From positions 186,001 through 250,000 of the forward strand of contig NZ_JAUSSM010000006.1 in NCBI RefSeq assembly GCF_030812315.1: 64,000 nt of DNA, in the 5' to 3' direction. Within the stretch, counting starts at the first letter, position 1; every line of letters starts with the position of its first letter. Position numbers and translations under genes: made by a program. Source of the DNA: Arthrobacter oryzae (GTDB taxonomy: Bacteria; Actinomycetota; Actinomycetes; Actinomycetales; Micrococcaceae). Under the pieces are notes generated by a model that was given only the letters and a program-made list of their open reading frames with translations, was not told where the DNA came from and ran no database searches. Positions 58,183-64,000 of this stretch are shown here, piece by piece.

Positions 58183-59097
58183 TCAGGAGACGGTGGCGAT
58201 GAGTGCTTTGAGGTCGGCAAGGTCCTGCGGTGCCAGGTTCTGCAGCGGCGGGCGGACTCCTCCGGCCGAGCGGCCGATGGCGTCCAGGCCGCCCTTGACG
58301 ATGGACACGGAGTAGCCCTTGACCCTGTCGCGGATGTCCAGGTACGGGATCACGAAGTCGTTGAGCTTTTTGTTGACGGCGACGCGGTCGTGGTTGCGCA
58401 CGTCCTGGTAGAAGTCCAGGGCGAACTGCGGGACGAAGTTGTACATGGCGCTGGAGTAGGTGCTCATGCCCAGCTGCAGCAACGGCAGGGCGAAGGTTTC
58501 CGCGGTGGGCAGGCCGCCGAGGTAGAACAGCCGGTCGCCGAGCTTGGCGTAAACGCGGGCGTCGTGTTCGAGGTCGCCCACACCGTCCTTGAAGCCGATC
58601 AGGTTCTCGTGACGGTCGGCCAGGGTGGCTACGGTGGTGTCCTTGTAGATCGCGTTGGCGCGGTTGTAGATGATGACGCCGAGCGAGGTGGAGCTGCAGA
58701 CCGCGCTGACGTGGTCAATCAGGCCGCCTTGGTCAGCTTCGGTCAGGTAGGGCGGCAGGAGCAGGATGCCGTCGGCGCCGGCTGCTTCGGCGGCCTGGGC
58801 GTTTTCGATGGCCTGGGCGGTGGAACCTCCGGCCGAGGCAAGGACGGGAACGATGTTCCCCACTTCCTCGACGGCGGCGCGGACCACGCGGGCCGATTCG
58901 GCCGGTGTGAGGGAGAAGCCCTCGCCTGTGCCGCCGGCGGCGAAGAGGCCTGCCACCGGGAAGCTGGCCTGCCAAGCCAGGTGCTTGCGGTAGTTCTCCT
59001 CGTCGAACTGGAGCTGCGAGTCGAACGAGGTCACCGGGAAGGAGAGCAGCCCGTCTTTGAGAACGCTGGCAAGTTCCTGGGGTGAATGTTTGGCCAC
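58183..59097 (-). CDS. kdgD: 5-dehydro-4-deoxyglucarate dehydratase KdgD
   Basis: The 304-residue class I aldolase-family enzyme (DapA-like TIM barrel) has the Schiff-base Lys in [10 protein letters not shown], the Tyr in [11 protein letters not shown] and the [10 protein letters not shown] loop typical of KdgD. It dehydrates and decarboxylates 5-dehydro-4-deoxyglucarate to 2-oxoglutarate semialdehyde. It is the first gene of kdgD-aldehyde dehydrogenase-gudD on the minus strand. Motif copy D lies 80 bp upstream, and the LysR gene is next, on the same strand. Confidence 0.93.
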   Translation of the reverse strand: MAKHSPQELASVLKDGLLSFPVTSFDSQLQFDEENYRKHLAWQASFPVAGLFAAGGTGEGFSLTPAESARVVRAAVEEVGNIVPVLASAGGSTAQAIENAQAAEAAGADGILLLPPYLTEADQGGLIDHVSAVCSSTSLGVIIYNRANAIYKDTTVATLADRHENLIGFKDGVGDLEHDARVYAKLGDRLFYLGGLPTAETFALPLLQLGMSTYSSAMYNFVPQFALDFYQDVRNHDRVAVNKKLNDFVIPYLDIRDRVKGYSVSIVKGGLDAIGRSAGGVRPPLQNLAPQDLADLKALIATVS

Positions 59098-59176
59098 GAT
59101 GAGTCCTCCATGTCGGTGCCGCGTCGATGCGGCAGTTGATGTCTTCTCCTTCAGCCTAGGGAGCCTGATGATGCAT

Positions 59177-59207
59177 GTCTAAGTTCATTTTTGTATGCAT
59201 TGATACC
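59177..59207. promoter_or_regulatory. Shared 31-bp motif, copy D (kdgD promoter)
   Basis: GTCTAAG at 59177-59183 and GATACC at 59202-59207 are 18 bp apart. The site overlaps an ATGCAT pair (59171-59176 and 59195-59200). A 16-bp block, ATGATGCATGTCTAAG (59168-59183), is repeated exactly, in reverse orientation, at 60157-60172 in the tctC promoter. Confidence 0.7.
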
Positions 59208-59236
59208 ATCCGTGCATCGCGTGCCCTGTAGCCGCG

Positions 59237-60121
59237 TCAGTTCTCCTGGAAGTCCAAAGACCTCAACGCCCGGGCGAGTGCAGGGTTGGTGATGGTGCGG
59301 TTCCAGATGGCGTGCAGTTCCACGGGATCGTCGACGCTGCTTTTCAACGGAAGGAATTCGACGCCGTGGACGCCCAACAAGGTTGCCGAGTGAGGCACGA
59401 ATGCGACACCCCGCTTGGCGGCGACCAAGGACACCATGGTGAGAATCTGGCTGACGGTGTGGACCACGTTTGCATGCTGGATGGCGATCATCCGGACCAC
59501 GAGGTCGTAGAAATACCGTGCCTGGGTTGATGAGTGCATGATGAGCGGCTCGTCCCGGAGATCCTGTTCGGTGACGTCCCTGCTGAGGTCCGCCAATGCG
59601 TGGCCGGACGGCACTGCCAGCACCATCGCTTCGCGGTACAGCAGATGGGAATCGAAGACCTCGTTGTCAAAGGGTGGCCGGGCAAGGCCGAGGTCGAGTT
59701 CGCCGGACTGCAGCCCGGCGATCTGCTCGCCGGTGACCAACTCCTGCAGGTCGATGTCGACGTCGGGGAGGGTGGCTGCGATTTCCTCCAGGAGGGGGCC
59801 GAGGATGCTGAAGCCGCTGGCTGCCGTGAAGCCGATCCGCAGCAGGCCCGATCGCCCGGAGGCGATCCGCCTGGCTGTAATGGGGGCGCGGTCCGCCAGT
59901 GCCATCAGCCGGCGGGCTTCGTCCAAAAAGGCCCGGCCTGCGGCCGTGAGCTGTACCTTCCGGTTGTCGCGTTCCAGTAGTTCTGCCCCCACCGCTTTTT
60001 CCAGCTTCTGGATTTGGCGGCTCAGGGGCGGCTGCGTCATGTTGAGGCGTTCGGCAGCTCGCCCGAAGTGGAGTTCCTCCGCTACGGCAATGAATCCTGC
60101 AAGCTGGTCAAAAGTAAACAT
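59237..60121 (-). CDS. LysR-family regulator of the glucarate genes (probable)
   Basis: The 294-residue regulator begins MFTFDQLAGFIAVAEELHFG and RAAERLNMTQPPLSRQIQ, the LysR helix-turn-helix, then a LysR sensor domain. It lies upstream of kdgD on the same strand and is divergent from tctCBA. Motif copy C lies 12 bp before its own start, so it is probably autoregulated and controls both neighbouring operons. The N-terminal 60 residues closely match the LysR at 49328, evidence of recent duplication. The inducer is likely a sugar acid; this is inference. Confidence 0.93.
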   Translation of the reverse strand: MFTFDQLAGFIAVAEELHFGRAAERLNMTQPPLSRQIQKLEKAVGAELLERDNRKVQLTAAGRAFLDEARRLMALADRAPITARRIASGRSGLLRIGFTAASGFSILGPLLEEIAATLPDVDIDLQELVTGEQIAGLQSGELDLGLARPPFDNEVFDSHLLYREAMVLAVPSGHALADLSRDVTEQDLRDEPLIMHSSTQARYFYDLVVRMIAIQHANVVHTVSQILTMVSLVAAKRGVAFVPHSATLLGVHGVEFLPLKSSVDDPVELHAIWNRTITNPALARALRSLDFQEN

Positions 60122-60132
60122 GATGCCTTCCG

Positions 60133-60163
60133 GGTATCACTCGATGCATATTCGGGCTTAGAC
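60133..60163. promoter_or_regulatory. Shared 31-bp motif, copy C (LysR/tctC divergent promoter)
   Basis: On the minus strand GTCTAAG (60163-60157) and GATACC (60138-60133) are 18 bp apart. A dyad ATGCA-N16-TGCAT overlaps it (60144-60169). The site is 12 bp before the LysR start and 102 bp before the tctC start. Relative to tctC its orientation is the same as copies A, B and D relative to their genes. Confidence 0.7.
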
Positions 60164-60264
60164 ATGCATCATAGTGGCTTCTTACACTCGATACAGCTAA
60201 CCGGCCGTGATCCGGTTCACAAACGCCCGGGGCAGATGCCCCACAGTGCTAACGAGGAGTTCCA

Positions 60265-61269
60265 ATGATGCACTTCCCCACCCGCCGAGCCGTTCTCGGG
60301 ACGGCTTCGGCCATTACGCTATTGGCCCTGACTGCCTGCGGCAACGTTGCCGGCGGAGGCACGGCCGATTCATCCAAATACCCGTCAGGACCCGTCAACC
60401 TCTCCGTTGGCCAGGCCGCCGGCGGAAGTACTGACCTAATCGCCCGCGCCCTGGCCGAAGGTGCTTCCAAGACCCTCGGCCAGCCGATGCCCGTGGTGAA
60501 CAAGCCCGGGGCCAACGGTGCCCTGGCCACCAAGGAAGTGGCCGGCAAGCCCGCAGACGGCCAGGAGCTGGTCCTGCTCAACGCCTCTTTGATCACCATC
60601 ACTCCGTTGGCAGTCTCCGCCGATGAAGCCGTGAACATTGATGACCTGGACATCATTGCCGGCCTGTCCCAAGACGACTACGTCCTGGTGGCCAGCACCC
60701 AGTCCGGGTTCAAGACGTTCAAGGATGTGGCCGACGCCGGACGCAACGTCACCTTCGGTACCACGGGCGTCGGCACCGGCAGCCAGCTGGCCCAGACTGT
60801 GCTCTTCAAGCAGGCCGACGTCAAAGGCACGGACATCCCCTTTGACAGCGGCAAGCCAGCCCTCACGGCCGTCCTCGGCAACCAGGTTGAGCTCGCCACC
60901 ATCCAGCTCGGCGAAGCGATGCCGCAGATCGAGGCCGGAAAGGTGGCGCCGCTCCTTGTCTTTTCGGAGGAGCGCACCAGCTTCCTGCCCGATACGCCCA
61001 CGGCAAAGGAAGCCGGCTACGACGTCCCGGTTGCGCAGTACCGCGCCGTGGCCGCCCCGAAGGGCACTCCGCAGGAAGTCAAGGACAAGCTGCTCGCAGC
61101 GTTCCAGGAAACCTTCAAGTCGGACGCCTACAAGGAGTTCAACAAAAAGAACCTGCTGACGCCCAAGGAAATCTCCGGTGAGGAAGTGGTCACCGAGTGG
61201 AAGGCCTACGCGGCGAAGTACAAGGAGCTGGTGGAGAAGTACGACATCAGCCTCAGCGGAAACAAGTGA
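60265..61269 (+). CDS. tctC: Tripartite tricarboxylate transporter substrate-binding protein TctC
   Basis: The 334-residue extracytoplasmic receptor has a lipoprotein-type signal peptide ending in the lipobox LTAC (Cys about 27). The Bug/TctC fold is seen in PVNLSVGQAAGGSTDLIARALAEG and TFGTTGVGTGSQLAQTV. It captures a carboxylic acid for the TctAB channel. It is divergent from the LysR gene and overlaps tctB by 4 bp. The presumed ligand is a sugar acid such as glucarate, judged by the pathway genes next door. Confidence 0.92.
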   Translation: MMHFPTRRAVLGTASAITLLALTACGNVAGGGTADSSKYPSGPVNLSVGQAAGGSTDLIARALAEGASKTLGQPMPVVNKPGANGALATKEVAGKPADGQELVLLNASLITITPLAVSADEAVNIDDLDIIAGLSQDDYVLVASTQSGFKTFKDVADAGRNVTFGTTGVGTGSQLAQTVLFKQADVKGTDIPFDSGKPALTAVLGNQVELATIQLGEAMPQIEAGKVAPLLVFSEERTSFLPDTPTAKEAGYDVPVAQYRAVAAPKGTPQEVKDKLLAAFQETFKSDAYKEFNKKNLLTPKEISGEEVVTEWKAYAAKYKELVEKYDISLSGNK

Positions 61270-61859
61270 CTCCTGTGACAGGAACACCCGCAGCACCCGC
61301 CGGAGGCAGCAGCGAGAGCGCTGCCTCCGGCGGGGATGCCCCCCGCTCGCTCCCTGACGACGTCCTGGATGACCTGACGCCGGAGCAGCTTGCGGCGCAA
61401 TGGGAAGAGGAGAAGCCGCCGGCTGCCGGCCCCCTTGCCAACGCGGCATCCTCCCTGGTGGTGCTCGGCGTCGGCATCGGTGCAATGGTCCTGTCCATCG
61501 CGATGGGCCTGGGCACTCCGTCAGCACCGCAGCCCGGGCTGTGGCCCTTCATCATCAGCTGCGTCATGGTGGCCCTGGGCCTGTTCCAGCTCATTGCGGG
61601 GCGCCACAACAGGGACGCGGAGAAGTTCACCCGCATGTCCGCTGCCCCACTGACCGGCCTGGTCAGCCTCGCCGCCATGGTGGCCCTGATGCCGCTGATC
61701 GGCTTTGAACTGCCCGCACTGGTGCTCTGCATCATCTGGATGCGTTTCCTGGGCGGCGAGACCTGGCGGTCAACGCTGCTCATCAGCACCATCGTCGTCG
61801 CGGCGTTCTACGGCATCTTTGTCCTGGCGCTCGGCACCTCCGTCCCCCACCTCTTCTAG
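61266..61859 (+). CDS. tctB: Tripartite tricarboxylate transporter small subunit TctB
   Basis: From GTG 61266 (overlapping the tctC stop as GTGA) the product has 197 residues: a hydrophilic Ala/Asp/Glu-rich N-terminus (about 1-58), then four membrane helices (for example AASSLVVLGVGIGAMVLSIAM and TLLISTIVVAAFYGIFVLAL). TctB is the small membrane subunit. The long N-terminal extension is not typical and could be partly unstructured. Confidence 0.9.
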   Translation: MTPVTGTPAAPAGGSSESAASGGDAPRSLPDDVLDDLTPEQLAAQWEEEKPPAAGPLANAASSLVVLGVGIGAMVLSIAMGLGTPSAPQPGLWPFIISCVMVALGLFQLIAGRHNRDAEKFTRMSAAPLTGLVSLAAMVALMPLIGFELPALVLCIIWMRFLGGETWRSTLLISTIVVAAFYGIFVLALGTSVPHLF

Positions 61860-61868
61860 GAGACCCCC

Positions 61869-63401
61869 GTGGATTTTCTGAATCCCGTTATCAACGGATT
61901 TGCGGTTGTCCTGGAGCCCACCAACCTCCTGTACTGCCTGATCGGCGTCGTGATCGGCATGTTGATCGGCGTGCTGCCCGGACTGGGGCCCGCGGCAACC
62001 ATCGCCATCCTCCTTCCGCTTACCTACAACGTCGAGCCGGTCACCGCCATCATCATGCTGGCCGGAATCTTCTACGGCGCCCAGTACGGCGGCACCATCA
62101 CGTCGGTGCTCCTCCGGCTGCCCGGCGAAGCGTCCTCCGTGGTTACCGTCTTCGACGGCTACCAGATGGCCAAGCAGGGCAGGGCCGGGACCGCACTGGG
62201 ACTGGCCTCCATCGGCTCATTCGTCGGCGGCACCGCGGCCATCATCGGCCTGACGTTCCTTGCGCCCGTCGTGGCCAGCTTCGCACTCGATTTCGGGCCG
62301 CCGGAGTACACGGCCCTGGCGATGCTGGGCATTCTCCTGGTGGCCACCATCAGCAGCGGGTCCAAGGCCAAGGCGCTTGTCGCCGCTGCCCTCGGACTGC
62401 TGCTTGCCAGTGTCGGCAGGGACATTTTCACGGGTGAAAGCCGCTTTACGTTCGGCAGCCTGCCCCTTGCTGACGGCATCGACTTCGTGCCGATCGCGAT
62501 GGGCATCTTTGGCCTCGGCGAAATCCTCTACAACCTCGAGGAACGCCACCGGGCCGCGAAAGCACCCTCCAAGGTGGCAAACGTCTGGCCGTCACGGAAG
62601 GACCTGAAGCAGGCATCCGGTGCGATCGGGCGCGGCTCCATCCTGGGATTCTTCCTTGGCATCCTCCCCGGCGGCGGGGCCACCATCGCATCCATGGCGT
62701 CCTATGCCATGGAGAAGAAGCGGGCAAAGCAGCCTGAACGTTTCGGAAAGGGCGCCCCGGAGGGCGTCGCCGGCCCGGAAACGGCCAACAACGCCGCGGC
62801 AACCTCGTCCTTCATCCCGCTGCTGACCCTTGGCATCCCCGCGAACGCCACCATGGCCCTGATGTTCGGCGCCCTGCTCATCCAGGGCGTCACGCCCGGA
62901 CCGCAGCTGGTGGAACAGAACCCGGAGCTCTTCTGGGGCGTAGTGAACTCCATGTACATCGGCAACATCCTGCTGCTGATCATGAGCCTTCCGCTCGTGG
63001 GCATCTTCGTGAAGATCCTCCGAGTCCGGGCCGCCATCCTGGCACCCGTCACCGCGCTGATCACCCTGCTGGGCGCGTATACCATCAACAACAGCATGTT
63101 CGATGTCACGCTCGTCGTCGTCTTCGGCATCGTCGGCTACCTGATGAAGAAGTTCGGCTTCGAACCGGGGCCGCTGGTGCTCGCGTTTGTGCTCGGGGAA
63201 CTGCTGGAAAGCTCCATGCGGCGCTCACTGCTCGTGTTCGGCGGCGACCCCATGGGCTTCTTCGGCCGTCCGATCTCGGCCACGCTGATTGTGGTGTTCG
63301 TCCTGGTCGCTGTGCTTCCGGGTGTCAGGGCCATGCTGGCCAAGCGCAGGGCCTCCGCTGCAGCCGAGCCTGCACCGGCCAAAATCAAGGAGAAGGTATG
63401 A
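61869..63401 (+). CDS. tctA: Tripartite tricarboxylate transporter large subunit TctA
   Basis: The 510-residue protein has about 11-12 membrane helices and the family motifs GVLPGLGPAATIAILLPLTYN and the second, similar GFFLGILPGGGATIASMASY. It is the transport channel of the tripartite carrier. It follows tctB by 9 bp (GTG start, AGGAG before it) and overlaps the USP gene by 4 bp at the end. Confidence 0.94.
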   Translation: MDFLNPVINGFAVVLEPTNLLYCLIGVVIGMLIGVLPGLGPAATIAILLPLTYNVEPVTAIIMLAGIFYGAQYGGTITSVLLRLPGEASSVVTVFDGYQMAKQGRAGTALGLASIGSFVGGTAAIIGLTFLAPVVASFALDFGPPEYTALAMLGILLVATISSGSKAKALVAAALGLLLASVGRDIFTGESRFTFGSLPLADGIDFVPIAMGIFGLGEILYNLEERHRAAKAPSKVANVWPSRKDLKQASGAIGRGSILGFFLGILPGGGATIASMASYAMEKKRAKQPERFGKGAPEGVAGPETANNAAATSSFIPLLTLGIPANATMALMFGALLIQGVTPGPQLVEQNPELFWGVVNSMYIGNILLLIMSLPLVGIFVKILRVRAAILAPVTALITLLGAYTINNSMFDVTLVVVFGIVGYLMKKFGFEPGPLVLAFVLGELLESSMRRSLLVFGGDPMGFFGRPISATLIVVFVLVAVLPGVRAMLAKRRASAAAEPAPAKIKEKV

Positions 63402-63802
63402 GCATCATCGTAGGATTCGTTCCCACCCCAGCGGGCGAGGCCGCACTCACGGCGGGCATCGCCGAAGCGACCCTCCGCAATGAGGACCTGGTGATCGTCA
63501 ACTCAGCCCGGGAGGGTGCGTTAGTGGACAAGTCCGTGGCCGGGGAGGATGTGCTGGCCCGGGCCGCCCAGCGTGCGGCGGAAGCCGGCGTCACGGCAAA
63601 GGTCATCCAGCCGCCCTACCACCATGATCTGGCCGACGAATTCCTGGATATTGCCCGCGAAGCGAATGCGTCGCTGATCGTTATTGGCCTGCGGCACCGC
63701 TCGCAGGTGGGCAAATTCATCCTGGGCAGCCACGCCCAGCGCATCCTGATGCAGGCCGACCGCCCGGTCCTGGCAGTGAAAGCCGACGGCGGGCACTTCT
63801 AG
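63398..63802 (+). CDS. Universal stress protein coupled to tctA
   Basis: This 134-residue single USP domain carries the ATP-binding signature GLRHRSQVGKFILGSHAQRI. Its ATG overlaps the tctA stop (ATGA), so it is made in step with the transporter. A USP gene is also coupled to the TeaABC TRAP transporter of Halomonas (TeaD), where it binds ATP and regulates uptake; a similar role is plausible here. It resembles the USP at 38680-39072. Confidence 0.92.
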   Translation: MSIIVGFVPTPAGEAALTAGIAEATLRNEDLVIVNSAREGALVDKSVAGEDVLARAAQRAAEAGVTAKVIQPPYHHDLADEFLDIAREANASLIVIGLRHRSQVGKFILGSHAQRILMQADRPVLAVKADGGHF

Positions 63803-63827
63803 CACGCACCTCAAACGCGGAATCCCG

Positions 63828-63855
63828 GCCGGTTGGCGGCTCTCCGCCAACCGGC
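63828..63855 (+). terminator. Strong hairpin after the tct-USP operon
   Basis: GCCGGTTGGCGG (63828-63839) and CCGCCAACCGGC (63844-63855) form a perfect 12-bp stem with a CTCT loop, 26 bp after the USP stop. No T-run follows. It may end or attenuate transcription, or protect the operon mRNA, before the next gene. Confidence 0.6.
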
Positions 63856-63960
63856 TGCCCTGCAACCGGCCACTCCGCACTCAAGGGGCGGCACGCGACC
63901 TTCACTGGTGCGCGGCCGCCCCTTGCCGCACCCACCACAAAGCGACTTCCTGAGGACACC

Positions 63961-64000
63961 ATGACCATTGTTTTGAATGCACCCGGTTTGAACGCACCGG
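63961..64000 (+). CDS. Start of an unidentified gene, cut by the window edge
   Basis: ATG at 63961 is preceded by TGAGGA at an appropriate distance and opens MTIVLNAPGLNAP. Only 13 residues are present, which is not enough to name the family. It is on the same strand as tctCBA-USP and, despite the hairpin between them, probably belongs to the same sugar-acid region. Confidence 0.5.
   Translation, partial: MTIVLNAPGLNAP

Overview
The window looks like the replication-origin region of a high-GC actinobacterium of the family Micrococcaceae, most probably Arthrobacter or Pseudarthrobacter. The reasons are the order rsmG-jag-yidC-yidD-rnpA-rpmH / dnaA-dnaN-gnd-recF-dciA-gyrB-gyrA, the DUF3566 gene and the tRNA-Ile / DLW-39 / tRNA-Ala group after gyrA, the crgA-sortase E-trpG-pknB-pknA-pbpA-rodA-pstP-fhaB-fhaA block, and a DUF222 HNH-endonuclease gene of the kind common in Arthrobacter. 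The genus is an inference from gene order and protein style; no search was run.

Layout. 1-2745 (minus strand): ribosome, RNA-processing and membrane-insertion genes. 2746-5173: dnaA with DnaA boxes on both sides; the dnaA-dnaN gap is the likely oriC. 5174-15008 (plus strand): sliding clamp, a 6-phosphogluconate dehydrogenase, recF, dciA, both gyrase subunits and a DUF3566 membrane protein. 15052-15546: tRNA-Ile, a 38-residue DLW-39 protein, tRNA-Ala and a strong terminator. 15556-24701: a cupin, an EamA transporter, a glycosyltransferase, an unusual 11-residue-repeat membrane protein, a cyclophilin, a rhomboid protease, a 1.1-kb gene-free region, a Tag-type glycosylase and a secreted M6 peptidase. 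24801-36556: the actinobacterial cell-division / Ser-Thr phosphorylation cluster. 36910-36992: tRNA-Leu. 37140-64000: an accessory region for sugar-acid (glucarate / galactarate / talarate type) uptake and breakdown.

Most notable. (1) The gene-free stretch 20906-21653, about 16 kb downstream of oriC, holds six perfect DnaA boxes (TTATCCACA) and six one-mismatch boxes, many arranged as inverted pairs 1-2 nt apart. It has more perfect boxes than either flank of dnaA and may be a DnaA-titration or initiation-control locus, or part of a split origin. (2) Four intergenic regions in the sugar-acid island share a 31-bp motif (GTCYAAS-N18-GATRCC, constant spacing, constant orientation toward the gene). 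It links an MFS transporter, a dehydrogenase-UspA operon, the tctCBA-UspA operon and the kdgD-aldehyde dehydrogenase-gudD operon into one apparent regulon, probably under the LysR protein at 59237-60121. (3) A perfect 19-bp palindrome precedes a talarate/galactarate dehydratase-GntR operon. (4) The DUF222/HNH gene is split by a one-base frameshift near 52455.

How the catabolic genes fit together. GudD and the talarate/galactarate dehydratase would produce 5-keto-4-deoxyglucarate. KdgD would convert it to 2-oxoglutarate semialdehyde, and the aldehyde dehydrogenase would oxidise that to 2-oxoglutarate. Import could use the tripartite TctCBA system, the MFS carrier or the Dpp-type ABC transporter. 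No CRISPR array, insertion sequence or prophage gene was recognised.
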